DNA from: CAYZXU01 sp964482535
GTDB taxonomy: Bacteria; Desulfobacterota; Desulfobacteria; Desulfobacterales; BuS5
Assembly: GCA_964482535.1 (NCBI GenBank)
Contig: CAYZXU010000125.1
Span: 1 to 6,806, forward strand
Reading direction: 5' to 3'
Length of the DNA stretch: 6,806 nucleotides
Position 1 is the first letter of the stretch. Every line of letters starts with the position of its first letter. Shown here piece by piece: positions 1 to 6,102 of the stretch. Under the pieces are notes generated by a model, which saw only the letters and a program-made list of their open reading frames with translations, was not told the DNA's origin and made no database searches. The position numbers and the translations under genes are program-made.

Positions 1-125
1 TATAGTTTTCTTACAGTTTTGTAACATAGCGCCCTGGTAAGATTTGAAAGATTTTCGCTGTTATTATTGGGGTTTTCTTGTAGTTTTGTAACACAGCGCC
101 TATGCAAGATTCAAAGGTCTTACAC
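1..125. repeat. 67-bp tandem repeat, part after the join
   Basis: Holds the rest of copy b (27-93) and a partial copy c beginning CAGCGCC at 94 and fading by about 125. With 6711-6806 it makes about two and a half units in register around the circle. Confidence 0.65.
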
Positions 126-137
126 CATTAATTGTTT

Positions 138-240
138 TCAAACTATGCCCTGAACGGCGCTATTACGACACCAGCGCCCGTTCGGATAGGTATCCATACC
201 AAAGGTAAGCTTTTTATATTTCAAGCCCACATTTTACCAG
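138..240 (-). pseudogene. Degraded copy of the 3' end of the Cys-protein gene
   Basis: Reading minus from 221, KYKKLTFGMDTYPNGRWCR aligns with KYKQYIFDMDKCPGGRWCR at the end of the gene at 743-1048, then runs on to a TGA at 140-138. Upstream, GGTAAAATG and an adjacent TTG match the intact gene, but about 35 bp, including one conserved Cys codon region, are missing, and TAA at 236-234 interrupts the frame. The central Cys of the CPGGRW motif has become Tyr-Pro. This is direct sequence evidence of an old duplication of the Cys-protein/ParB-like module followed by decay. Confidence 0.6.
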
Positions 241-341
241 CGCCCAGGCAAAGAAATATTTGTTTAGGCGTTGCTCTCTCAATTACTGTTTTAGCTTTGC
301 GCTATTTTTGAAACTTCTTTTCTGGTATTTATCGGCTTTAA

Positions 342-367
342 AGGTTTTGCCAATGTTGGCAAAACCT
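342..367. repeat. Second perfect 12-bp inverted repeat in ParB-like remnant
   Basis: Arms AGGTTTTGCCAA (342-353) and TTGGCAAAACCT (356-367) around TG. It encodes VLPTLAKPL just before NTRKEVSKIA in the second, post-amber module, the same relative place as the palindrome at 573-597 but with a different sequence. Confidence 0.8.
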
Positions 368-572
368 CTTGACTCTTCTTCGGATGTTTTTCACCATATG
401 TTTTACCAGCAATTATTTGCTTTTCCTTAGCCAGCTCCCGGAAAGCCTCTTCACGCTACAAGGCGTCAAGCTTGCCTGATATATTATCGACTGCTTGAGC
501 GTATTGGCCGTCACGTACGATAGTTGGTGGGGATACGTTTGTTTCGGAAGCTATTTTCTCACGGGTTTTTGG

Positions 573-597
573 TAAGGTGGCCACTGTGGCCACCTTA
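573..597. repeat. Perfect 12-bp inverted repeat in ParB-like remnant
   Basis: Arms TAAGGTGGCCAC (573-584) and GTGGCCACCTTA (586-597) with a single central T. It encodes VATVATL just before KTREKIA in the first ParB-like module. A perfect palindrome this long inside a frame suggests a protein-binding site rather than chance. Confidence 0.8.
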
Positions 598-742
598 TTT
601 TCTTTTTTAGGCCGCCAAGGCTTTTGTTTTTCAGCAAGATATTTCTTGCCCCTAAGATAACTCATTTGATTAGGTGATAAGTTTCGCCTGCTTAGCTGAT
701 TATCAATCATGTTTTTGTTCATAAAGCGAAAAATCCCGGTTA

Positions 743-1048
743 TCATCGACACCAGCGCCCACCTGGACATTTATCCATATCAAAGATATATTGTTTATAT
801 TTACTGCAAAATTGCCGATCATCCACAACTGAAACAAATCTGCATTTTACCCTTGCCAAGCAGGTTGACATTTTCTTGATTTTAAGCCTTGGCGATCTGT
901 TGCTGATTTCCTGAAGGATTTTTGATTTATTTGTTTTAACCAAGGCTATAATTTCAGGTGTGATATTTTCAACTGGTTGCAGCCTTAATTTATCACCTTG
1001 CAAAGAAATATTGACGCCCTGGTTCTCCATTTGGTTTAAAATTTTCAT
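743..1048 (-). CDS. Small Cys-rich protein with TubC_N-like N-terminus
   Basis: A 101-residue protein of unknown function. Residues 1-48 (ILNQMENQGVNISLQGDKLR ... KTNKSKILQEI) match the pattern of the small TubC_N-type docking fold often found in primase-associated small proteins of mobile elements. The C-terminal half carries five cysteines (63, 69, 81, 94, 100), with C69-x11-C81-x12-C94 ending in CPGGRW, suggesting a small metal-binding module. It lies downstream of the candidate origin, in the same direction as the primase. No strong Shine-Dalgarno is visible (only GAGAAA upstream), which lowers confidence in expression. TTGACA at 1096-1091 overlaps one iteron but lacks a well-spaced -10. 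Its last codons overlap the ParB-like remnant, and a damaged copy of its 3' end lies at 138-240. It could be a live gene or a recently decaying one. Confidence 0.6.
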   Translation of the reverse strand: MKILNQMENQGVNISLQGDKLRLQPVENITPEIIALVKTNKSKILQEISNRSPRLKIKKMSTCLARVKCRFVSVVDDRQFCSKYKQYIFDMDKCPGGRWCR

Positions 1049-1121
1049 ATTAAATAGATTTTTTTTTCTCTGTGTATATTAATCATAGGGTGTCAACGTA
1101 CACAACATACATTTTCTTTCT

Positions 1122-1147
1122 AAAGCCACGGCTGACAAGGGTTTAAA
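1122..1147 (-). repeat. 26-bp origin-region repeat, copy 1
   Basis: Identical over 26 bp to 1210-1235. On the minus strand it reads TTTAAACCCTTGTCAGCCGT and then GGCTTT. It alternates with the GTACATTG words, so the region is built as [word pair]-[constant module]. Confidence 0.8.
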
Positions 1148-1209
1148 GCATGTACATTGTTTTGCCAATGTACATTGGACATACATGCTAATTTCAACTA
1201 ATTACCCGC

Positions 1210-1235
1210 AAAGCCACGGCTGACAAGGGTTTAAA
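1210..1235 (-). repeat. 26-bp origin-region repeat, copy 2
   Basis: Exact second copy of the module at 1122-1147, 88 bp away and in the same orientation, with GTACATTG words on both sides. Confidence 0.8.
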
Positions 1236-1355
1236 CACAATGTACGTTGTTTTTTTGCAACGTTCATCACCTTAAAAACAATGTACATTATTTTTTAGCA
1301 ACGTACATTGACAAAATATTTGTCCGAAGCTTAGTCTCCCGTGTATTTGCATAAT

Positions 1356-4094
1356 CTAAATGGCAAAATCCGTATTTTCAGGAATGAACATCGATGTACA
1401 TTGGGTTTTACAACGTTCATGCTCTAAAGCCCCACCTGGCAAGGGTTCAGGAAGTTTGTGAACATAGTGTACGTTGTCGCCCCGTCTCTTATCTTTCCCA
1501 GAAAAAGAAAAAAGTTTAATAGAAACACGTACACCTTTTGAATTTCGCTTATGGAATAAAACATTTATGCCGGCTTCCTTAAGTCCTGGCTTTATTCTCC
1601 GGAGTTGATCGGCAAGACCCTTTGCGCTTTTAACCCAAATTTCGCCTGAAGCTTTGAATCTCTCAAGCAATTTTAAAATATCCCGGACATACATTTTTTC
1701 AATAGGTTTATTTTCGCAATTAAAATAATTTAAAATAGCGCTCCCAACCGAGCTGCAATCAAGAGAACTCATAAGCATTGCGGCACGTCTCAAATTGTAT
1801 TTTGTAATAAACTCCCCAGGCTCGCCCCCTAAAACTTGTGATACAGATTCGCCAAGAATCGCAAAGTCAGCCATACGTGGAAGTTTTTCAAATTCCAATG
1901 TTGGAAGGGTTTTTAACGCCAGGCTGAATAAATCAAATAAACCCGCCAAGATTTTAGGTTTGTCCTGGCCATACATTTTTTTTAGTTTTTTATCAGGAAT
2001 AAACTTTTGTAATTCTGGAACATCGATATGAATCAGCCGATCAATAAGATCTTGCGCTGTGGCAAGCTGACTTATTCCATTAAGAATAACAGGCCGCAAA
2101 ACATTAACAGATACCTCTTCAAGATTCGTATATAATTGACGCCCTGCATAACCGCCGCCAGTAGCAAGCACACACAAAGCATCTTGCGCGCCCCTTGAAA
2201 TATGAGATAAATTATTATAATTAACCAGCCAATTATTTGTCGCTGATACAAAAATATCCTCTATGGCTTTCGGTCTGGCTCTTAGATTTACAGAATTCGG
2301 ATCAATTAAATCTCGTAAAATTTCAGCAATATTGCTTTTCCCCGAACCTTGCAGACCCGTTAATTCCAATATCGGCTTTTGTGTATCTGGTCGCCAGCAC
2401 TCTAAAATAAAGGCCAAAACAAAAATCTGGTCTGATTCAGGAATATTGATATATTTCCATAGTGCTGACAAATCAGCTTTTCGGCCTGGCTCAGGAATTG
2501 GCTGCATTGTTTGCGTCCGCCTAAACCGGACAGGCGATCTGTTCAGAATCTGCCAACCGAACTGGTCGATTTGCACTACCCGCCAGGTGTCGTCGCAAAG
2601 ATCTACAAAATAACTATTTTCATCACGACCAGCTCGTAAAAATATAGCTTCTTCCTGCCCATCAAACAGGCCAAAACAAGCAAGGGCGCCGTTAACCGTT
2701 TTTAAAGTTTGCTCGGCGATCGATTCTTCCAGCTCAGTATAAACCATATGTTGAATTTTTTTGTTAGATGTTCGGCTGCCTATGGGATACAACTCTTCAT
2801 GCGTATCCATATTGACAATCATAAAACTATTTTCTTCAGAATCATGGCAGAACGTTGCTTTTTTTTTCAAAAATTTAATTATATTGTCTGCGCGGTTTTT
2901 CTCGTCATCCCCGGAAGGGTCGCCCCCGATACTTTTATCAATTTCGCAGACTGAAACATCTTTAATTTTTTTAAATTTTGCCCGCCATCGCATAAACTCT
3001 GGCTTATTATTTTTCGATAAGTAGCCCATAGCTTCCAGCGCGCACGGCTCAAAAACTGCGCCAGGATCTTCAGTGCTTTTTTGCAGAATATCGGCAAGCA
3101 AAGCCGGGATGTTTTCAGGTTCAAAATCGGGTTCTGGTTTGTCAGTCTCCGACGGTACCGCTTCTTTTATTTTGAAAATACTTTCAACCGCTTTCAATCC
3201 CTGGATTCGCTGTAAATCATTAAAATCACTCTCAACAGGGCAAATAATTATTTCCGCCCCGATTACTTTCGCCACTGCCTTACCTGCAATCACGCCCGGA
3301 TTTTCGCCTGTTTTCTTTTCGCGTTCGAGATCGTTATCGGCTGCAATGATTATTTTTTTATCTGGATATTTTTCTTTGAAAATTGGCGCTACCTTTTTCA
3401 AGTTTCCTGTATTAAAAGCAATAACCACCGGGTTTCCAGTTGCTTTATGGATTGTTGCGCCTGTTGCGAATCCCTCACATATATAAAAAGTGTTTTCTCG
3501 TTGAATATCGCCCAGGGTATATGAACCGCCGCCTGCCTGGCCGCTCGTAAAGAATCTTTTGGTTCCGTCTGGTTTTATTATTTGCAAGCTCTGAATATCA
3601 CCGTTAAAAGCTATAACGGGAACGATTAAGTCTGTTTCCGTTTGTCTCAATCCATAGGGTTCAACTTGTTTTTTAATCAAGTATTCATGGTCTAAGGCTG
3701 CTGGTTTGGCATTATTCCAGATCGCTGTGGCTTCTTTTGCCGCTTGCGCATATTTTACTTTGCGCTCCTGGTCAGCTTTCTCCTTTGCTTTTGCAATCTG
3801 TTTTGTAAACTCTCGTTTTTGGGAAAAAGATAATTTTTGCCCCTCAGGCTCATAAAACCAGCTCCGATTGACGTCCTTCCAGTTTCCAAAAGCTCCACCG
3901 GCCGATCCATCGGCGTTCAAAAATAGACGACACCATCCATCTTTATTTTTGCTTCCATCATCTGAAAATCTGATAATTTGCCCGGGCTCTATGTATTCAG
4001 GCGGCGTCATTCCATAGGAAATAATTTCAGCTTTAAAGGCGCTCTGAATATCGACCGCAGGAACGGCGTTTTTTAGTTCATCAATAGGTCTCAT
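1356..4094 (-). CDS. Primase-helicase (Toprim plus P-loop ATPase) replication protein
   Basis: A 912-residue replication protein, probably the initiator, combining priming and unwinding as in phage P4 alpha. Residues 1-90 resemble the N-terminal region of Toprim primases of mobile elements, and 90-130 form a charged helical linker. The Toprim domain spans about 200-295: E207 in CEGFATG (compare P4 EGYATA), D253 and D255 in AADND, then SDFNDL (289-294). A divergent linker follows. The helicase ATPase spans about 570-700: Walker A GLQGSGKS (580-587), a Walker-B-like strand WLVNYNNLS (622-630), sensor-like VILNGI (669-674) and a candidate arginine finger R686 in DLIDRLIHI. The C-terminus (about 785-862) looks winged-helix, a good origin-binding candidate. 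The last 45 residues (NVHYVH...) are encoded by iteron-like DNA. GGAGG lies 10 nt before the ATG, which overlaps the preceding stop. Odd point: Asn627 stands where Asp is expected. Confidence 0.9.
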   Translation of the reverse strand: MRPIDELKNAVPAVDIQSAFKAEIISYGMTPPEYIEPGQIIRFSDDGSKNKDGWCRLFLNADGSAGGAFGNWKDVNRSWFYEPEGQKLSFSQKREFTKQIAKAKEKADQERKVKYAQAAKEATAIWNNAKPAALDHEYLIKKQVEPYGLRQTETDLIVPVIAFNGDIQSLQIIKPDGTKRFFTSGQAGGGSYTLGDIQRENTFYICEGFATGATIHKATGNPVVIAFNTGNLKKVAPIFKEKYPDKKIIIAADNDLEREKKTGENPGVIAGKAVAKVIGAEIIICPVESDFNDLQRIQGLKAVESIFKIKEAVPSETDKPEPDFEPENIPALLADILQKSTEDPGAVFEPCALEAMGYLSKNNKPEFMRWRAKFKKIKDVSVCEIDKSIGGDPSGDDEKNRADNIIKFLKKKATFCHDSEENSFMIVNMDTHEELYPIGSRTSNKKIQHMVYTELEESIAEQTLKTVNGALACFGLFDGQEEAIFLRAGRDENSYFVDLCDDTWRVVQIDQFGWQILNRSPVRFRRTQTMQPIPEPGRKADLSALWKYINIPESDQIFVLAFILECWRPDTQKPILELTGLQGSGKSNIAEILRDLIDPNSVNLRARPKAIEDIFVSATNNWLVNYNNLSHISRGAQDALCVLATGGGYAGRQLYTNLEEVSVNVLRPVILNGISQLATAQDLIDRLIHIDVPELQKFIPDKKLKKMYGQDKPKILAGLFDLFSLALKTLPTLEFEKLPRMADFAILGESVSQVLGGEPGEFITKYNLRRAAMLMSSLDCSSVGSAILNYFNCENKPIEKMYVRDILKLLERFKASGEIWVKSAKGLADQLRRIKPGLKEAGINVLFHKRNSKGVRVSIKLFSFSGKDKRRGDNVHYVHKLPEPLPGGALEHERCKTQCTSMFIPENTDFAI
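1426..1451 (-). repeat. Diverged third copy of the 26-bp repeat, inside primase gene
   Basis: Minus strand GAACCCTTGCCAGGTGGGGC then TTT matches the two exact copies at most positions. It is translated as part of the primase tail (LPEPLPGGAL), showing that the repeat array has grown into the coding sequence. Confidence 0.65.
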
Positions 4095-4474
4095 AATTTA
4101 AAATCCTCCCAAAGCCCATCCAAGCATTGTAAATTATCCTCGAAAAGACTCTTTCGGCCTATATCTTTTTTTGAATCATCCTCAATAAGCCAGTCCCTGC
4201 CCGCGTCGGTGAGACGAAAAAAGACCTCTCCTTTTCTATGAAGTAGCTCAGCATGTTTTATCTCTACAAAAATATTTAATAGCTTTTGAAATTTAGAATA
4301 TGTTAGCCCGCATTCATAAAGCTTCTGCTCAAAATTATTCTTTAGTGGTATTAGTTTGTTTTTGCCAAGAGATTTAAACAGGGCGTTTAATTGAATTATT
4401 TCTAAGGGGGTTAGTTTTTTATTGACACAGTTTATATTTGTGGTATCTTTATTTTTATGATTACTTTCATTCAT
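4091..4474 (-). CDS. Small probable winged-helix protein coupled to primase
   Basis: A 127-residue protein that I cannot assign to a named family. The first 20 residues are polar and Asn/Lys-rich. Residues 21-56 are predicted helical. Residues 60-97 (YSKFQKLLNIF ... VFFRLTDAGRDWL) look like the recognition helix, wing and final helix of a winged-helix domain. The C-terminus is acidic. The stop codon overlaps the primase start as ATGA (4094-4091), so the two are very probably translationally coupled. The start ATG 4474 has AGGAA about 11 nt upstream. Its leader and first codons are exactly what the predicted antisense RNA covers. A role as accessory replication factor, helicase loader-like partner or regulator of the primase is inference from the overlap. 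It is not clearly homologous to known Cop or Rep proteins. Confidence 0.75.
   Translation of the reverse strand: MNESNHKNKDTTNINCVNKKLTPLEIIQLNALFKSLGKNKLIPLKNNFEQKLYECGLTYSKFQKLLNIFVEIKHAELLHRKGEVFFRLTDAGRDWLIEDDSKKDIGRKSLFEDNLQCLDGLWEDFKL
4095..4109 (-). promoter_or_regulatory. Ribosome binding site of the primase
   Basis: GGAGG (4109-4105) lies 10 nt before the primase ATG (4094), inside the last codons of the winged-helix gene. With the ATGA overlap this gives both direct initiation and translational coupling. Confidence 0.7.
4422..4449 (+). promoter_or_regulatory. Antisense promoter inside the winged-helix gene
   Basis: Plus strand: perfect -35 TTGACA (4422-4427), 16-bp spacer, -10 TATCTT (4444-4449) with an extended-10 TG at 4441-4442. 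It lies in codons about 9-18 of the winged-helix gene and points against every gene of the element, toward a strong intrinsic terminator 95 bp away. The -10 matches only 4 of 6 positions, offset by the perfect -35 and the TG. Confidence 0.5.
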
Positions 4475-4582
4475 TTATGATGGATTTCCTTCTTTTATTT
4501 ATGAATGTTTGTTTTCAAACAATAGTTGCTTTCTTTTTTTCTTGCCGTCTGTGAGCGCAATCACAGACGGCTTTTCTTTTTT
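4456..4582 (+). ncRNA. Predicted countertranscribed RNA against winged-helix/primase mRNA
   Basis: A plus-strand promoter (4422-4449) and a plus-strand intrinsic terminator (4544-4582) define a transcript of about 125 nt with no gene of its own. It would be fully complementary to the start codon (4474), ribosome site and leader of the winged-helix gene, which is translationally coupled to the primase. It can form a small stem TGTTTG-TTTT-CAAACA (4506-4521) and the 11-bp terminator stem. The sense mRNA forms the same second stem with a complementary loop, as in loop-loop antisense pairs. Plasmids commonly limit Rep synthesis with such RNAs (CopA of R1, RNAII/III-type ctRNAs). Both ends are predictions; the arrangement is seen, the function inferred. 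Confidence 0.45.
4544..4582 (+). terminator. Plus-strand intrinsic terminator between xis and winged-helix gene
   Basis: GCCGTCTGTGA (4544-4554), loop GCGCAA, TCACAGACGGC (4561-4571): a perfect 11-bp stem followed on the plus strand by TTTTCTTTTTT (4572-4582). On the minus strand the hairpin is followed by AAGAAAAAAAG, so it should not terminate the operon. It is an effective terminator only for antisense transcription. Confidence 0.7.
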
Positions 4583-4583
4583 G

Positions 4584-4766
4584 TTAGCTTACTTCTACTC
4601 TTGACCGCTCAATAAAGCGCTCCAGTTCTTCCTCTTCATATAATACTCTGCTACCAAGCTTAACATAATCAAGATATTTTCCGTTAAACCTCCAGTTGTG
4701 GAGAGTCTGCGGGTGCAAGCCCAAATAATCTGCTGCCTGGCTATTCGTTAAAAGTTTTTTTGACAT
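4584..4766 (-). CDS. Excisionase-type MerR-like HTH protein
   Basis: A 60-residue DNA-binding protein of the HTH_17/AlpA/excisionase type. The helix-turn-helix is visible as LTNSQAADYLGLHPQTLHNW (residues 5-24), followed by the typical wing YVKLGSRVLYEEEELERFIE. Family members bend DNA at att sites as recombination directionality factors or act as AlpA-like activators of int. The ATG is preceded by AGGAAG at 8-9 nt. It sits 111 bp downstream of int in the same direction and has its own candidate promoter, so it can be expressed separately from int. A perfect hairpin follows its stop codon, but on this strand the hairpin lacks a U-tract, so transcription probably continues into the winged-helix and primase genes. 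The role as Xis rather than a repressor is inferred from its neighbours. Confidence 0.85.
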   Translation of the reverse strand: MSKKLLTNSQAADYLGLHPQTLHNWRFNGKYLDYVKLGSRVLYEEEELERFIERSRVEVS

Positions 4767-4811
4767 TTGCTTTGCTTCCTTTTTTGGTGTTAAAAGTTAA
4801 TGTAAACAACA

Positions 4812-4840
4812 ATAATATCTTCTTACACACAAAATCTTAA
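4812..4840 (-). promoter_or_regulatory. Candidate promoter of the xis-primase operon
   Basis: Minus strand: -35 TTAAGA (4840-4835, 4 of 6 consensus), 17-bp spacer, -10 TATTAT (4817-4812, 5 of 6). The start would be near 4805, about 40 nt before the xis ATG. With no minus-strand terminator after xis, it could drive xis, the winged-helix gene and the primase together. Confidence 0.4.
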
Positions 4841-4877
4841 CGATACAAGGGCTTTTGCTTTAACGACCAAACATCAC

Positions 4878-5993
4878 TTAAATACTTACAACTTTTTTCT
4901 TTTCCTGGTTAAATATTTTATCAATTTCTTTTGCTCCCTTCTGTAATGTTTCATCTCTTAAGTGAGCATATCTTTGAGTCATTTTAGGTGTTTTATGAGT
5001 CATAAGCTTTTGGAGTACGAACATACCTACCTGGCCGGAGCTGGCCAATAGGCTTGCGTATACGTGCCTTAAACCATGCAAAGGACGGAAGTCTTTTGAT
5101 ATCCCTGCCCTGGTTAAAATTCTTCTCCCTGCTTTTCCAATATCAGTACGCTTTCCGTCTCTACCAGGGAAGACATATTTATCTTCTCTGTGAATGCTTT
5201 CAAAGACTTCTCTTGCCATTTTGTTCATAGGTATTTTCTGATCAACTCCACCTTTTGGGCTCCGGATAAAAATAAAGCCAGTCTCAAAATTTATATCTTT
5301 CCATTGCAGATTAAAAATCTCTCCGCGTCTCAGCCCTGTAAATAATGCAATTTTCATAATTCGACCAACTACAAGATTTTCATCCGCTTCAATAGATTCC
5401 AACAAACTTTCGATCTGGTCAAATGTCAGGTTTTCGGTTTTTTCATTATTCAATTTTGGTTTTTGAACATGAAAAGAAATACCCTGGCAAAGATTATTTT
5501 TTGTTCCATAATTAACTATCCAAGAGAATATATCCAGAACATGCCTAACAGATTGCGGCGCCAAACGCTTTAAAAGCTTGCGCCTGATCCGGTCGATATC
5601 TAATTTGATAATATCTTTGGGTTCTTTACAGCCAAGCGCTGGTTTCAGATATTTTTCATACCGTCCCTGGTCTGTTTTCAAACTCTTGCCAGGCTTTCTG
5701 TTTAGGCTGTATTCATTCCATAATTTGTTTATTGTGTATTTATCTTGCTCGGCTTTTTTTTGTTCCCTGATAGCTTTCCTGGTTAAGCGTCTCCCTTCTA
5801 AAAGCTCAGCCCTAATATATGAAGCTCTGGCCGGCGTCATACCTTCCACGAGTTGCCGCCCTGCTTTCTCCTCAAATGTTTTTCCGTTCTTTTTGTAAAC
5901 AACATAATAAACTTTTTCAGTTCCTGGACGACCACCTAATCTTTTAACATTTCGGTAAAAAACCCCTATATACCGTGTCTTAAACCTTTTCAT
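4878..5993 (-). CDS. int: Tyrosine-type site-specific integrase
   Basis: Tyrosine recombinase that should catalyse integration and excision at the tRNA-Asp fragment just upstream. Numbering from the ATG at 5993 (371 aa), the N-terminal part (about 1-80) has the look of an arm/SAM-like N-terminal region rich in Arg and Lys, followed by a core-binding helical region (about 85-180) and the catalytic domain (about 190-350). The catalytic set is complete: R222 in TGLRRGEI, K247 in SPKGG, H306 and R309 in LHGLRH, H333 in LMTHKT and the nucleophile Y342 in QRYAH. I chose ATG 5993 because AAGGGGG lies 6 nt upstream. The longer frame starts with TTG at 6074, which falls inside the -10 box of the predicted promoter. 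Excision would also need the small HTH gene downstream. Family assignment is secure; the tRNA-Asp target is inferred from position. Confidence 0.95.
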   Translation of the reverse strand: MKRFKTRYIGVFYRNVKRLGGRPGTEKVYYVVYKKNGKTFEEKAGRQLVEGMTPARASYIRAELLEGRRLTRKAIREQKKAEQDKYTINKLWNEYSLNRKPGKSLKTDQGRYEKYLKPALGCKEPKDIIKLDIDRIRRKLLKRLAPQSVRHVLDIFSWIVNYGTKNNLCQGISFHVQKPKLNNEKTENLTFDQIESLLESIEADENLVVGRIMKIALFTGLRRGEIFNLQWKDINFETGFIFIRSPKGGVDQKIPMNKMAREVFESIHREDKYVFPGRDGKRTDIGKAGRRILTRAGISKDFRPLHGLRHVYASLLASSGQVGMFVLQKLMTHKTPKMTQRYAHLRDETLQKGAKEIDKIFNQEKKKVVSI

Positions 5994-6006
5994 TTCCAGC
6001 CCCCTT
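5994..6006 (-). promoter_or_regulatory. Ribosome binding site deciding the int start
   Basis: AAGGGGG (6006-6000) then six bases, CTGGAA, before ATG 5993. Neither the upstream TTG (6074) nor the ATG at 6029 has a comparable site. Confidence 0.7.
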
Positions 6007-6073
6007 ACTTGTAAATCCACAATTACCATGCTTTTAATAAATATATTCCAACTATATAGCCAGCCTTTTGGCA

Positions 6074-6102
6074 ATATAACAAGGTAAAAAAGAGTAAGTC
6101 AA
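6074..6102 (-). promoter_or_regulatory. Sigma-70 promoter of int
   Basis: Minus strand: -35 TTGACT (6102-6097), 17-bp spacer, -10 TTATAT (6079-6074). Transcription should begin near 6067, giving a leader of about 70 nt before the ATG at 5993. This excludes the TTG at 6074 as a real start. A repeat that could be an integrase arm site (6082-6099) fills the spacer and touches the -35, so binding there could repress int. Confidence 0.7.

Larger units (their letters stand above)
291..770 (-). pseudogene. Decayed ParB-like gene with in-frame amber stop
   Basis: The open part is 770-456 (104 aa). It carries DNQLSRRNLSPNQMSYLRGK and then KTREKIASETNVSPPTIVRD, matching the region after the catalytic part of ParB/Spo0J-like plasmid and phage proteins (FDSREEAIxWIIDNQLGRRNL, then HTH). 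The N-terminal ParB motifs are missing, and the first residues read through a GCGCTGG repeat. After TAG at 458-456 the same frame stays coding-like to TAA at 293-291 (160 codons in all): REEAFRELAKEKQ ... INTRKEVSKIAQS, which resembles the first module and is cut off where the next HTH would continue. It therefore looks 5'-truncated, amber-interrupted and 3'-truncated. Two perfect palindromes sit at equivalent points of the two modules. An amber-suppressed live gene is possible but less likely. The start given is only the first available codon. Confidence 0.6.
1092..1476. repeat. Iteron-like cluster, candidate replication origin
   Basis: At least ten copies of a CAAYGTWCATTG-like word occur in about 385 bp, in both orientations because the word is nearly palindromic: for example 1094-1103, 1150-1159, 1166-1177, 1238-1249, 1258-1267, 1279-1289, 1299-1310, 1391-1402, 1411-1420 and 1458-1476. 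CCAATGTACATTGG (1165-1178) is a perfect palindrome, with outer arms GCATGTA and TACATGC (1148-1154, 1182-1188). The cluster starts within the last codons of the primase gene and continues past its stop, as iteron origins often lie beside their rep gene. The primase C-terminal winged-helix region is the obvious candidate binder. Origin function is inferred from position and repeat density. Confidence 0.6.

Noticed and set aside
1308..1336. Plus-strand promoter starting TTGACA at 1308
   Set aside because: No acceptable -10 at 15-19 bp; the TTGACA comes from the end of an iteron word.
2879..3124. Minus-strand 81-codon frame inside the primase gene
   Set aside because: Out-of-frame shadow of the primase with no recognisable domain.
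1795..3486. Several plus-strand open frames of 78-137 codons opposite the primase gene
   Set aside because: They mirror a well-supported coding sequence, show no family motif and lack ribosome sites.
4544..4582. Terminator for xis on the minus strand
   Set aside because: On that strand the hairpin is followed by A-rich, not U-rich, sequence; it terminates only plus-strand transcription.
5578..5898. Plus-strand 106-codon frame opposite int
   Set aside because: Shadow of the integrase gene; its hydrophobic look comes from the complement of Lys/Glu-rich codons.
6072..6074. TTG start giving a 398-aa integrase
   Set aside because: It overlaps the -10 box of the int promoter and lacks a ribosome site; ATG 5993 has AAGGGGG at 6 nt.
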